Source: Phycisphaerae bacterium
Lineage (GTDB): Bacteria > Planctomycetota > Phycisphaerae > Sedimentisphaerales > Anaerobacaceae
Direction of reading: 5' to 3'
NCBI GenBank assembly: GCA_021736645.1
Contig: JAIPFM010000166.1
Coordinates: forward strand, 1-58,319
Length of the DNA stretch: 58,319 bases
The first letter of the stretch is position 1, and every line of letters starts with the position of its first letter. This document shows, one piece after another, positions 7,520-16,348 of the stretch. The notes below the pieces were generated by a model. The model worked only from the letters and a program-made list of their open reading frames with translations. It ran no database searches and had not been told where the DNA came from. The translations under genes were made by a program, and so were the position numbers.

Positions 7520-7980
7520 GAAAAACTATCAGGGTATGTCTGATAAAGACGGGCGTGTTTGGACTCTGACAGTCATTCCCGGTTTTGTTGAACCCTGCGT
7601 TGTTTTAATCGGCCCGGTTTCTTGACTTTGACCTCCCAAAAAGATACACTAGGCCTTGTCGATTGAACCTAGGTGATTGACAACAGGATTTGGGGGTTAC
7701 GGAAAAACACTTCCTATGATGGCAAAACGGATTGCCTGATGTTGGATTACGATGCTCTACAAGTGGGGACTTTGAGAGACGTGATCGTTGGGGCGGAATA
7801 GATGATACACAGACTCGACTTGTTTCATCTCATCAAGGACCGGATCCTGCTCTGACATAGATTTGGACCTTTGATCACTTCGTAAGACTCATCAAAAACA
7901 CACGGAGTCAAATACTTGTTGTGGGCGGTCCACGACAAAAACGGGGATTCTTGTGAACATTAGAACTATGGGGGTTCACT
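7520..7980. other. Intergenic stretch without a convincing gene
   Basis: 461 bases separate agmatinase from the first PEP-CTERM gene. A promoter-like pair is present at 7622-7650. No good open frame, hairpin terminator or tRNA is visible. If the promoter is used for the PEP-CTERM gene, its leader would be over 300 bases long, so a small RNA or a long regulated leader is possible. Confidence 0.4.
7622..7650 (+). promoter_or_regulatory. Promoter candidate TTGACT-17-TACACT
   Basis: TTGACT (7622-7627), exactly 17 bases, TACACT (7645-7650). The same pair occurs with the same spacing upstream of purF, and a close variant precedes the nucleotidyltransferase gene, which strengthens the call. No gene starts within 300 bases downstream. 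Confidence 0.4.
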
Positions 7981-8730
7981 ATGAAGATTGTTAGACTTTT
8001 GGTAATTCTTGGAATTACCGCATTTCTCTTGCTGCCATTCAAGGCAGCAAAGGCAAACCCACTGGGAACCGTGGATATCGCGGATTCCTCACTCGGCGCT
8101 TATAGTGAAGCGACGGTGTATGGTGGAGGCTATGCAGGACAGGGTCTGTATACGGGGGTGTACATGCTCGACAAGACCTCAGGCACGGATGCCGGTACGC
8201 TTTGGGCCAATGGACCTGTGCCAGGGTTTTGTATAGAACTAGAAGTGCCTGCACCCCATGCTCCTACGACGTATGATGTCATCAATGTGAGTGAGTCGTA
8301 TTTGGGTTTGCTCAATGAGTCCATGGGCTCGGACAAATCCAATTACCTGAGCGAACTGTGGGGACGGTATTATGATCCATCCTGGGCAGACGGCTCTTAC
8401 ACCAGTGCTGACAACAATGCTGCCGCTGCGTTTGCCGCAGCCGTCTGGGAGGTTGTGTATGAGGACCTGCCTGCGTCAACTTTTGACTGGGATGTGACAT
8501 CAGACGGTACGCCGGGTATTCCGGGATTTTCTACGGCCAGCGTGGATTATGCCGTGGCAAATGCCTGGTTGGCGAGTCTGGATGGCAGTGGGCCTATGGC
8601 TGAACTGGCGGTATTTGCCGGCGAGGGCAGTCAGAATTATCTGGTGGCAGTTCCAGAACCAACCACAATGCTACTATTAGGTGTGGGTGGTCTCGTAGGT
8701 GCCATGCGGAGAAAGAAACGGATGGCTTAG
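7981..8730 (+). CDS. PEP-CTERM sorted surface/secreted protein 1
   Basis: The 249-residue protein has an N-terminal signal peptide (hydrophobic LLVILGITAFLLLPF, cleavage near AKA-NP) and a C-terminal PEP-CTERM tail: VPEPTTMLLLGVGGLVGAMR followed by a basic end. Exosortase would cut at this tail and hand the protein to the cell envelope or exopolysaccharide; no exosortase is in the window. The middle has FCIELEVP and, about 70 residues later, AAFAAAVWEVVYE. This recalls the Cys-containing and Trp-containing blocks of thioester domains, but the bond-forming Gln is not evident. Function is unknown. Confidence 0.85.
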   Translation: MKIVRLLVILGITAFLLLPFKAAKANPLGTVDIADSSLGAYSEATVYGGGYAGQGLYTGVYMLDKTSGTDAGTLWANGPVPGFCIELEVPAPHAPTTYDVINVSESYLGLLNESMGSDKSNYLSELWGRYYDPSWADGSYTSADNNAAAAFAAAVWEVVYEDLPASTFDWDVTSDGTPGIPGFSTASVDYAVANAWLASLDGSGPMAELAVFAGEGSQNYLVAVPEPTTMLLLGVGGLVGAMRRKKRMA

Positions 8731-8908
8731 GTACGGGTCTGGGCAGGGAGGCCTTCATGGATGATCAGGCACGAAATGGACACATACAAGGAGGGTCAGA
8801 CGTGTGACTGCCGTGAAAAGTCGTCGGCGTCTGTTAGCGAGGTGTGTCAATTTCAAGGATCGGGACAAGGGGTTTTGCCATGACTAAAGGATCAGTGGGG
8901 GAACAACA

Positions 8909-9577
8909 ATGAAAAAAATAATAGTGTTTGCGATTTTGGCGGCATTGGCTGCCGCACCAAGCTGGGCCATGCCAGTGATTGAGTTCAGTCCGGACCCTTC
9001 TACTGCAGGTAACTGGAGCTACAATGGTGCGATTGGTGTATTAAGTTTTGATCAGGATATTGCCGTGGACAAGGCGATCAGTAGTACCAGTGATGCGTTG
9101 GTCAATGCCCATGTTTACCTGCCATCGTTTTACGTGTCAGGTGAAAGTGGTGTGTATTCGCTGACCACACTTGGATCGTCAGAGATAAGATTCACCGATG
9201 CGACCGGCTCAGTGACGTATATGACGGGGTCACTTGGGAATGGATATCTTAACACCATTGGCACGGTGGCTGTAGGGTACAGTCAATTTGCGAGTGATAT
9301 CACGAATGTCCAAGTGACGCCGGAAGGCCAGGCACTGGGGTCCGGCGTGCTGGACCTGCTATCCTACCTGTCGAGCCCTGATCTGGATTTTGACATATCC
9401 CTGCAAGGCGGCAACGGTGCCAATTATCACAGCTTTGCTGCCATGATCGACGGCGGCTTCTCTGGCACCAGTGGTTTCAGTGGCTCCATGTCGGTGCCCG
9501 AACCCACGACCATAGCGCTCTTCGGTATTGGGTCTTTGGCCCTGGCTCACCGACGGCGTAGAGTACAAGTTAATTAA
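8909..9577 (+). CDS. PEP-CTERM sorted surface/secreted protein 2
   Basis: The 222-residue protein has a signal peptide (MKKIIVFAILAALAAAPSWA) and the sorting tail VPEPTTIALFGIGSLALAHR plus a basic RRR end. The body is Gly/Ser/Thr-rich, low in Cys, predicted all-beta by composition, and matches no family I know. GGGGGA precedes the ATG at about eight bases. It may share a transcript with the first PEP-CTERM gene 178 bases upstream, though that gap also allows a separate promoter. The final 18 codons lie inside a tandem duplication described separately. Confidence 0.82.
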   Translation: MKKIIVFAILAALAAAPSWAMPVIEFSPDPSTAGNWSYNGAIGVLSFDQDIAVDKAISSTSDALVNAHVYLPSFYVSGESGVYSLTTLGSSEIRFTDATGSVTYMTGSLGNGYLNTIGTVAVGYSQFASDITNVQVTPEGQALGSGVLDLLSYLSSPDLDFDISLQGGNGANYHSFAAMIDGGFSGTSGFSGSMSVPEPTTIALFGIGSLALAHRRRRVQVN

Positions 9578-9634
9578 GCGGCATTGGGTCTTTGGCCCTG
9601 GCTCACCAATGACGTAGACTACAAGTTAATTAAG
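9524..9634 (+). repeat. Tandem duplication of the PEP-CTERM gene tail
   Basis: Copy 1 is 9524-9578 and copy 2 is 9580-9634, each 55 bases, 56 bases apart, with five mismatches. Copy 1 codes for the hydrophobic and basic end of the sorting tail and contains the stop codon. Copy 2 lies after the stop and is noncoding. The 56-base period shifts the frame, so the duplication cannot extend the protein. Confidence 0.9.
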
Positions 9635-9658
9635 CCCCCCTTAGTTAATGGAAGGAAG

Positions 9659-9696
9659 AAGAGCCGCAGCAGGACGCTGCGGCTCTTCCCATTTTT
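9659..9696 (+). terminator. Intrinsic terminator after PEP-CTERM gene 2
   Basis: AAGAGCCGCAGC (9659-9670) pairs perfectly with GCTGCGGCTCTT (9676-9687) around a five-base loop, followed by CCCATTTTTAT. It serves the plus-strand PEP-CTERM gene. It also lies beyond the end of the convergent minus-strand gene. Confidence 0.88.
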
Positions 9697-9700
9697 ATAT

Positions 9701-9754
9701 CAGGGGTCGGGGGCCGGGGATCAGGGATCAGGGGTTGGGGGCCAGGGGATGGGG
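9701..9754. repeat. G-rich word repeat overlapping a gene end
   Basis: The run reads as repeated words such as CAGGGGTCGGGG, GCCGGGGA, TCAGGGATCAGGGG and TTGGGGGCCAGGGGA. Its right part runs into the 3' end of the minus-strand gene that stops at 9721. That gene's last residues (PIPWPPTPDP) and stop codon are encoded by the repeat itself. Confidence 0.6.
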
Positions 9755-10443
9755 TCGAATTTTAATCGAACCAGGTCCTGATCCATGGTGGCTCGAGTGA
9801 GACGCACACCTCTGTCATTCACTTCAAAGACCGGGTCAAAGGGTTTGTCGTCCATGAGGGAGGCTGCAATCAGGACGCGAGGATCCGTGGATTCCACATA
9901 CATCATGCCGAATCTCTCCCTATACATATTTTTGGCCAGGTATTTTGCCAAAAGCGTGATATTCATGGCGCCGATCTTTACGGTCTGGATGTGTACATTG
10001 AGCTTTCCGTCTTCCAGCAACTGCAGCAGGCCGTGGAGGGTGACCACCAGATCAATGCCCTCCACATTGGCTGTGCCGGTGACGGTGATCCCTTTTTCAT
10101 CAAACTCCGCCTTGGGCTGTGCAAACACAATGCCATCTGACCGCTGGGGCCAGTTGGCAGATGCAATGGCCTGATTGATTCCGTCTTCAAGCACTTCAAT
10201 TTCAAAGCTTTCGCTCTTCTGTGCGTTATTGTGCATTTGCGAGTACAAATACGTTAAATAGCTGCTGACCTGCCTTGGTCCCTCCGCGGCCTGGGCATTC
10301 GTGTCAACCGGTTCGTATCCGGGCGGTTTATACAGCAGCAGGGCCAGGATCACACCGGCAAAAATCACATCCGCGATCAGCCAAATGAGCAGCTTGTACC
10401 TTTTCTTTAACCTTTTCCTCGGCGTCTTTTCGCAAGTGTCCAA
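9721..10443 (-). CDS. Membrane-anchored protein of unknown function
   Basis: The 240-residue protein has a very basic N-terminus (TPRKRLKKRYK), one transmembrane helix (about residues 18-37) and a periplasmic domain of about 200 residues without Cys motifs. The start is TTG at 10443, chosen because AAAGGA lies at ideal spacing and no ATG occurs before residue 70. The domain (KGITVTGTANVEGIDLVVTL, GKLNVHIQTVKIGAMNITLL) has the alternating pattern of a beta-rich lipid- or glycan-facing domain, as in LptC- or DUF1439-like proteins, but I cannot assign it. The last ten residues come from a G-rich intergenic repeat, so the native C-terminus may have been altered. Confidence 0.7.
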   Translation of the reverse strand: MDTCEKTPRKRLKKRYKLLIWLIADVIFAGVILALLLYKPPGYEPVDTNAQAAEGPRQVSSYLTYLYSQMHNNAQKSESFEIEVLEDGINQAIASANWPQRSDGIVFAQPKAEFDEKGITVTGTANVEGIDLVVTLHGLLQLLEDGKLNVHIQTVKIGAMNITLLAKYLAKNMYRERFGMMYVESTDPRVLIAASLMDDKPFDPVFEVNDRGVRLTRATMDQDLVRLKFDPIPWPPTPDP

Positions 10444-10493
10444 TGGGTGTCCTTTAATTATTCATGACTTGTGTCTTAGTCTACAATTAAGCC

Positions 10494-10522
10494 TTGCTAC
10501 CGGGCTTGTGTGAGATTATAGT
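10494..10522 (+). promoter_or_regulatory. Promoter candidate for pyrF-murD
   Basis: TTGCTA (10494-10499), 17 bases, TATAGT (10517-10522). It lies in the divergent gap 133 bases before the pyrF ATG. A second TTGACA occurs near 10581 but lacks a good -10 partner. Confidence 0.4.
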
Positions 10523-10654
10523 GATTTGCCTGTTTGAGAAAAGGACTTTTCCTGACGGTCTGATACTTATTCATAAAGATTGACAGGCCAGTTCAGAAGT
10601 GCTCTTTAGGTGCAGGTAGATTTAAGAAGAAACAGGAAAGGATGGTTAAGGTAA

Positions 10655-11605
10655 ATGGCAAGTCACTTTGCTGATCGGCTGTGTGAGGCAGTTCAGGCTA
10701 AAAAAACAAGTCTTGTGGTAGGATTGGATCCGGTATACAGCCGGTTGCCCGCAGTCATTAAGAATCATCGGCAAATGAATGATGAGCAGGATGCCGCAGC
10801 CGCTGTGGATGCAATTTTTGATTTTTGTACCCAGACTATGCGTGTGATTGCACCCATGGTACCGGCTGTTAAGATCAACATCGCGTATTTTGAGAAGTAT
10901 CTGGGCGAAGGCATTGAAACCTATTATTCTCTGGTGGCTGAGGCGGAATCCCTGGGCCTGGAGATTATTGGGGATGTCAAGCGCGGAGATATTGGTCATA
11001 CTGCTGAGCACTATGCTCAAGCCCACCTGAAGAATTCCGAACTCGTGGGTCTGGAAGACACCATCACACCGGACGCCATCACGATCAATGGATTTTCCGG
11101 TGCAGACGGCATTGTCCCGTTTGCCACTGTGGCGGACGAGCAGGGCAAGGGCGTGTTTGTGTGGATCCGAGGCAGCAATCCTTCGGCTGCGGCGATTCAG
11201 GATTTTGTGGGTGCAGACGGCCAGAAGTGGTATGAGAAGCTGGCTCAGGAAGTCGCAGCCATCGCAGAGCAGCCTGAGCACCTGGGTGAGTCCGGCTACA
11301 GCAACATTGGCATGATTGTCGGCGGTACCTCGCCAGAGCAGACCACGGCCCTGAGAAACACGTATGACAAGATCTGGTTCCTGGTGCCAGGTTATGGTTC
11401 ACAGGGTGCCTCTGCTGTAGATTGTATCCGTTTCTGCAAGACCGACGGTACTGGGGCATTGATCAATGCGTCACGTTCCATCATCTACGCCTATGAAAAA
11501 CCGCAGTACAAGGATCAGTTCGGCGAAAACTGGAAAAAGTGTATTGAACAGGCCGTGATTGACGCCAAGATCGACCTGTCCAAGGCCATGCAAACCAAGC
11601 TGTAG
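10655..11605 (+). CDS. pyrF: Orotidine 5'-phosphate decarboxylase (type 2)
   Basis: Last step of UMP synthesis. The 316-residue length and sequence match the long type 2 subfamily: VVGLDPVYSRLP near the start, PAVKINIAYFEKYL, the catalytic block DVKRGDIGHTAEHYAQAHL, and IMVGGTSPEQ then PGYGSQGA at the phosphate site. AAGG lies before the ATG. murD begins three bases after the stop, so the two are almost certainly co-transcribed. Confidence 0.94.
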   Translation: MASHFADRLCEAVQAKKTSLVVGLDPVYSRLPAVIKNHRQMNDEQDAAAAVDAIFDFCTQTMRVIAPMVPAVKINIAYFEKYLGEGIETYYSLVAEAESLGLEIIGDVKRGDIGHTAEHYAQAHLKNSELVGLEDTITPDAITINGFSGADGIVPFATVADEQGKGVFVWIRGSNPSAAAIQDFVGADGQKWYEKLAQEVAAIAEQPEHLGESGYSNIGMIVGGTSPEQTTALRNTYDKIWFLVPGYGSQGASAVDCIRFCKTDGTGALINASRSIIYAYEKPQYKDQFGENWKKCIEQAVIDAKIDLSKAMQTKL

Positions 11606-11608
11606 CAC

Positions 11609-12979
11609 ATGAATCTCAAGGGGAAACAGGTCCTTGTGATGGGGTTGGGCCGCTTCGGCGGGGGCGCAGATGTCGCTCGGTTTATGGTTCAACAGGGCGC
11701 GCATGTCACGGTGACTGACAGGGCCTCACAAGAGGCCCTGAACGATACGCTGAATCAGTTGTCTGATTTCACTGACATCACGTTTCACCTGGGGGAACAT
11801 CTGTGGGCCGACTTTGAGCAGGCCGATCTGATTGTGGTCAACCCGGCTGTACCCCCTGAGAATCCTTTCCTGAGCAGGGCTCGAGATCTGGGGGTTGCCA
11901 TGACCACCCAGATTAATCTGTTTCTGACATGTTGCCCGGCCACCGTGGTGGGCATCACCGGGGCCAATGGCAAAAGTACGACCACCGCCTTGTGTGCCCA
12001 TCTCCTGAGTTGCGCCGGACAACACCGCTCCGTGCCCTATGGCCGCGTCTGGCTGGGCGGCAACATTGGCCACCGTCCCCTGTTGACCCAGATGGGGGCC
12101 ATGCAAGCTGAGGATGTGGTGGTCCTGGAGTTGTCCAGCTTTCAAACGGAATGGCTGGATCGTTCCGGCGTGCATATTGCCCTGTTGACGAACCTGACGC
12201 CCAACCACCTGGATCGTCACAAAACCTTTGAAGCCTACTGTGAAGCCAAGGCACGTTTGTTCGAGACTCAAGTCTTGAAGGCATCACAACCGGCCCTGTC
12301 GCTGTTTTGTGCAGATGATCCTGTGGGCCAGCAGTGGTATGCCAAATACCTGAGCCAGCCAAACAGGTCCTGCGCCTTGTACAGTGCCGATGACGTGCCT
12401 GCGGTATTGAGGCAGGTATACCAGCTCTCCGGCCGTGCCAATCTGACCAATTTGGCCGGTGCCTTGGCCATTGCCAGGCATTTGGGTGTGCCTGAGGAGG
12501 CCTTGTTTGAGCCGGTCAAGACCTTTAAACCCCTGGAGCACCGTCTTGAACTGGTGGCGGACTGTCAGGGCATTCGGTGGTTTAATGATTCCATTGCCAC
12601 CACACCGGAAAGTGTGATGGTGGCCCTGGATGCGTTTGACTGCGCACGGATTCTCATTGCTGGGGGCTATGATAAGGGGATCGCGTTTGACGCCCTGGCC
12701 CGGGCCATCGTCGCGCAGGCCAAAGCCGTGGTTCTCCTGGGTCAAACCGGACCGAACCTGGCTCAGGCCATCAGGGCCTGCTCTCCTGATTTTCCTGCGG
12801 TTTTTGAAGTAAAAACATTGAAAGAGGCGGTCATCAAGGCCAAGGGCCTGGCAGATTCAGGTGATGTCGTTCTGTTGAGTCCGGCCTGCGCCAGCTATGA
12901 TATGTTCGATAATTTCCAGGACCGCGGCGATCAATTCAGGACCTGCGTCTTAGAGGTGATTGAGACATCGGGTCGGTGA
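11609..12979 (+). CDS. murD: UDP-N-acetylmuramoyl-L-alanine--D-glutamate ligase
   Basis: Cytoplasmic Mur ligase that adds D-Glu to UDP-MurNAc-L-Ala. The 456-residue protein has the N-terminal UMP-binding Rossmann domain (VLVMGLGRFGGG), the ATP loop GITGANGKSTTTALC, ELSSFQTEWL, NLTPNHLDRH, and the C-terminal ligase domain with WFNDSIATTPES and AGGYDKGI. It is separated from any dcw cluster and instead overlaps functionally unrelated pyrF. Its presence shows that this lineage makes peptidoglycan. Confidence 0.93.
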   Translation: MNLKGKQVLVMGLGRFGGGADVARFMVQQGAHVTVTDRASQEALNDTLNQLSDFTDITFHLGEHLWADFEQADLIVVNPAVPPENPFLSRARDLGVAMTTQINLFLTCCPATVVGITGANGKSTTTALCAHLLSCAGQHRSVPYGRVWLGGNIGHRPLLTQMGAMQAEDVVVLELSSFQTEWLDRSGVHIALLTNLTPNHLDRHKTFEAYCEAKARLFETQVLKASQPALSLFCADDPVGQQWYAKYLSQPNRSCALYSADDVPAVLRQVYQLSGRANLTNLAGALAIARHLGVPEEALFEPVKTFKPLEHRLELVADCQGIRWFNDSIATTPESVMVALDAFDCARILIAGGYDKGIAFDALARAIVAQAKAVVLLGQTGPNLAQAIRACSPDFPAVFEVKTLKEAVIKAKGLADSGDVVLLSPACASYDMFDNFQDRGDQFRTCVLEVIETSGR

Positions 12980-13188
12980 CTCTGGTTATCGGAACATGAT
13001 CCCGTTCTTGCAAACAAAGTCTCAATAAATACAAGTCAAACATCATCTCTTTTACTTCAGGATCGCCCATCTTTTCATTTCTCCTCTTCTACGGCTTGTG
13101 CTGCATAAAGTGTTTGTGAGCATTCGACGATGATGGCATCATGAACAAATCGCACAAAAAACTGGACTCTTTTAACAAAGGAGGCGTC

Positions 13189-13569
13189 ATGGATAATGCA
13201 CAAGAACGAAGAATTGAGGAGCGTCTAAGGTACCACTGGCCCATCTGGTATGCGGACACAGGCAATGAACAGGTGGTGCAGGGCCAGATGATCGATGTGT
13301 CCAGTCAGGCAGCATCCTTTACCTGCAGCGACGACTTCTTTCCCTATGAAGACCAGTGGGTCACGGCCCGCTTCAGTGTGCCCCAATACGGTGAAGATCA
13401 ATCCTTCAACATGACGGATTGCATTCGAACAGGCCACATTTCCCGCGTTGAACAGGTCAGCGACCATATGAACCGGGTGGTCATGCAGTTTCATCAGCCT
13501 CTTGATTTCAAGCCCGGAGAACAGCAGGTTCGATTGCATAAGGCGGATAAACAGCCTGTGCTGCTTTGA
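13189..13569 (+). CDS. PilZ-like domain protein
   Basis: The 126-residue protein begins QERRIEERLRYHWPI, the RxxxR block of PilZ domains, and has DVSSQAASFTC in the place of the second c-di-GMP block D/NxSxxG, with Ala instead of the usual Gly. A beta-rich body follows. Binding of c-di-GMP is therefore possible but weakened. ATG 13189 is chosen because AAAGGAGG sits right before it; an upstream ATG (13141) lacks a ribosome site. It is a single-gene unit with its own terminator. Confidence 0.7.
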   Translation: MDNAQERRIEERLRYHWPIWYADTGNEQVVQGQMIDVSSQAASFTCSDDFFPYEDQWVTARFSVPQYGEDQSFNMTDCIRTGHISRVEQVSDHMNRVVMQFHQPLDFKPGEQQVRLHKADKQPVLL

Positions 13570-13619
13570 TGTCAAACCCACGAACAAACCTCTGATGTGT
13601 CAGAGTTGTTTGGAAAAGG

Positions 13620-13655
13620 GCCGATTGCTTGCGGAGTGCAATCGGCTCTTTTTTT
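13620..13655 (+). terminator. Intrinsic terminator after PilZ-like gene
   Basis: GCCGATTGC (13620-13628) pairs with GCAATCGGC (13638-13646) around a nine-base loop and is followed by TC and seven Ts. Confidence 0.9.
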
Positions 13656-13685
13656 ATGCGCACCAGGATAAATCGGCACTGGAGA

Positions 13686-13714
13686 TTGACTTGATCAAAT
13701 CAATAAACTACACT
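13686..13714 (+). promoter_or_regulatory. Promoter candidate for purF-purM
   Basis: TTGACT (13686-13691), 17 bases, TACACT (13709-13714), 70 bases before the purF ATG and just after the previous terminator. It is the same pair and spacing as at 7622-7650. Confidence 0.55.
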
Positions 13715-13784
13715 ACCGCTTTGCCTGGTGGATCAGATAACAACGCTTTCCAACAGTTCAAATAAATGGACTTGAAGGACATTT

Positions 13785-15230
13785 ATGACAATGAGCTCCA
13801 ACAAAAAAGAGTATTGCGGTTTATTTGGCATGTATGGTGACCCTGAAGCCGTACAAAAGACCTATTTTGGACTGTACAGCCTGCAGCACAGAGGTCAGGA
13901 GGCCGCAGGCATTGCGTCCAGTGATGGTGAAACCATCAGTTGCTTTAAAGGTCAGGGCACTGTGGCGCGGGTCTTTCGCAGCAGTAGAGGGGTGCTGGAA
14001 AAACTGAAAAACCCGATGGCCATTGGCCATGTGCGTTATTCCACGACTGGGGCCAATGTGGCTGAAAATGGACAGCCTCTGCTGGCCGAGTACTCACGCG
14101 GTCAGGTGGCTGTGGCTCACAACGGTAATCTGATTAATGCCGCCCTGTTGCGGGATGAGTATGAAGCCTATGGGAGCATCTTCAAATCGACCAATGACAC
14201 GGAGATCATCATTCATCTGCTGGCCAAGCCATCGCACATGAATAAGCCGGATCCACTGGCTCATGTCTTGAACCATCTGCAGGGTGCTTTTTCCCTGCTT
14301 TTTTTATTCCCGGACCGCATTGAAGCAGCCAGAGATCCCTATGGCATCCGTCCCCTGTGTATCGGAAAGACGGACGAAGGCTGCTATGTGATCGCCAGTG
14401 AGAGCTGTGCCCTGGATGCCATTGGTGCCAGTTTTGTACGCGAAGTAGAACCCGGCGAAATTATCACGCTGGATGAACAGGGGATGAGCAGTCGCTTCTT
14501 TGTCACGCCCGGTACGGTGACACCGGCGCACTGCATTTTTGAGCATGTCTATTTCTCAAAACAGAATTCTTACATCTTTGGTGAAGGTGTTCATCAATTT
14601 CGTAAAAAACTCGGCCGTCAACTGGCCATTGAAAATCCCATGGAAGCGGATGTCGTGATCCCTGTGCCGGACTCCGGGACCAGCGCTGCCATTGGCTATG
14701 CAGAACAGAGCGGCATCCCCTTTGACATGGGATTTGTGAGAAGTCACTATATCGGGCGAACCTTTATCTCGCCCACCCAGGCATTGCGTGAATTACAGGT
14801 GAATCTCAAGCTGGCGATTATCCCCAGTGTGGTTCGTGACAAGCGCGTGGTGGTGGTGGACGACTCCGTGGTTCGCGGCACCACCACCCGTGGTAAAATT
14901 CGGGCCCTGCGACAGGCCGGCGCAGATGAGATTCACATGCGGGTCAGTTGTCCCCCGATTCGTTACCCCTGCTATTATGGTGTGGATTTTCCCACCAGAG
15001 AAGAACTCCTCGCCAATGACAGAAACTTGAAGGAGATCAAGGAATTTCTGGAGGTGGATAGTATTGGGTACATCACCCTGGAGGGTATGTTGGCCTGTGC
15101 CAAATTGCCTGAAGACCACTACTGCACTGCCTGTTGGAGTGGCAAGTACCGGATTCCTGTTCAGGTATCCCAGAGCAAGTTCTGCATGGAACGCCACCAG
15201 ATGCGTTTGTTTGAAGACGTGGACGTGTAA
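13785..15230 (+). CDS. purF: Amidophosphoribosyltransferase
   Basis: First committed step of purine synthesis: PRPP plus glutamine to phosphoribosylamine. The 481-residue protein has a short propeptide before the Ntn nucleophile Cys (KKEY-CGLFGMYG, Cys11), then SLQHRGQEAAGI, GHVRYSTTG, the PRPP loop VVVVDDSVVRGTT. Cys in CIFEHVYF, CPPIRYPC and CTACWSG fit the Bacillus-type enzyme that carries a [4Fe-4S] cluster. GAAGGA precedes ATG 13785. purM follows 22 bases later. Confidence 0.95.
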   Translation: MTMSSNKKEYCGLFGMYGDPEAVQKTYFGLYSLQHRGQEAAGIASSDGETISCFKGQGTVARVFRSSRGVLEKLKNPMAIGHVRYSTTGANVAENGQPLLAEYSRGQVAVAHNGNLINAALLRDEYEAYGSIFKSTNDTEIIIHLLAKPSHMNKPDPLAHVLNHLQGAFSLLFLFPDRIEAARDPYGIRPLCIGKTDEGCYVIASESCALDAIGASFVREVEPGEIITLDEQGMSSRFFVTPGTVTPAHCIFEHVYFSKQNSYIFGEGVHQFRKKLGRQLAIENPMEADVVIPVPDSGTSAAIGYAEQSGIPFDMGFVRSHYIGRTFISPTQALRELQVNLKLAIIPSVVRDKRVVVVDDSVVRGTTTRGKIRALRQAGADEIHMRVSCPPIRYPCYYGVDFPTREELLANDRNLKEIKEFLEVDSIGYITLEGMLACAKLPEDHYCTACWSGKYRIPVQVSQSKFCMERHQMRLFEDVDV

Positions 15231-15252
15231 GTCTGTGACGGAAGACCTAATT

Positions 15253-16332
15253 ATGACTGATTTTGCAAGCTATGAAAAATCGGGCGTCAGTATTGACGCC
15301 AATGACGAGATGGTGGGGCAGATCTATGCCAGCCTGGAAAACACATTCAGTCCCCGTGTGATCGCGGCCAAGAACGGCTTTGCCGGCATGTTTCGTCTGG
15401 ACTACAATCAGGCCTTTAAAAAGAACTACAAGAATCCAGTTCTCGTGGCCTGCACCGATGGTGTGGGCAGCAAGGTTCAGCTTGCAGCCATGGCCCATCA
15501 ATATGACACAGTGGGCATTGACCTGGTGGCCATGAGTGTCAATGACATGCTCGTGGTGGGGGCAGAGCCCCTGTTCTTTCTGGACTATCTGGGCGTCCAC
15601 AAGCTGGAACCGGCATTTATCGCACAACTCGTCAAGGGCGTGGCGGCCGGGTGCACCATGGCAGACTGCTCTCTGATCGGCGGCGAGACCGCTGAAATGC
15701 CGGACACCTATCGGAAGGACGATTTTGACATGGCAGGCTTTGCCGTGGGCGTGGTGGAACGGGGCTACACCATTGAAGGGGACAAGGTCCGGCCTGGAGA
15801 CGTCATCCTCGGTCTGGCATCCAGTGGTCTGCACAGTAACGGTTACACCCTGGCGCGTGACATCTGTTTCAAACGCGGCCGGTTTTCCATGACAGATCAG
15901 CCTGAAGGCCTCCATGGGGCTCGACTCGGTGACGTGCTCCTGACACCTACACGCATCTATGTCAAACCCGTGGTCCAGGTCCTGGCAGACCATCGGGAAA
16001 ATCAGGTGGTCCATGCCATGGCCCACATCACAGGCGGGGGGCTTGTGGGCAATGTGCCGCGCGTGCTGCCCAAGCATTGTGACGCACGCATTGATACAGG
16101 CACCTGGCCTGTCCCGGATATCTTCCCTTTCCTCCAGGACAAAGGCCCGGTTCAGACCGACGAGATGTACCGCGTGTTCAATATGGGCATTGGCTTTGTC
16201 CTGGTCGTGGATGCCAAGTCCGCACAGGCCGTGAGCACGTCCCTTGCCGACCAGGGTGAAAAAGTCTTTACCCTGGGCGAGATTACTGAAGGCACAGGCC
16301 AGGTCAGACTCACCTTGGCCATATGTCATTGA
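15253..16332 (+). CDS. purM: Phosphoribosylformylglycinamidine cyclo-ligase
   Basis: AIR synthetase, the fifth step of purine synthesis. The 359-residue protein has ACTDGVGSKVQLA, the metal/ATP block SLIGGETAEMPDTY, SSGLHSNGYTLAR and AHITGGGLVGNVPRVLP. GGAAG lies eight bases before ATG 15253; an in-frame extension into purF is rejected. Co-transcribed with purF. Confidence 0.94.
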   Translation: MTDFASYEKSGVSIDANDEMVGQIYASLENTFSPRVIAAKNGFAGMFRLDYNQAFKKNYKNPVLVACTDGVGSKVQLAAMAHQYDTVGIDLVAMSVNDMLVVGAEPLFFLDYLGVHKLEPAFIAQLVKGVAAGCTMADCSLIGGETAEMPDTYRKDDFDMAGFAVGVVERGYTIEGDKVRPGDVILGLASSGLHSNGYTLARDICFKRGRFSMTDQPEGLHGARLGDVLLTPTRIYVKPVVQVLADHRENQVVHAMAHITGGGLVGNVPRVLPKHCDARIDTGTWPVPDIFPFLQDKGPVQTDEMYRVFNMGIGFVLVVDAKSAQAVSTSLADQGEKVFTLGEITEGTGQVRLTLAICH

Positions 16333-16348
16333 CGCCCACAGGACGGAC

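Noticed and set aside
8860-8885. Sigma-54 promoter before the second PEP-CTERM gene
   Set aside because: GG and GC elements are present but the spacing is wrong for -24/-12.
13141-13188. Upstream start for the PilZ-like gene
   Set aside because: The strong AAAGGAGG lies after it, directly before ATG 13189.
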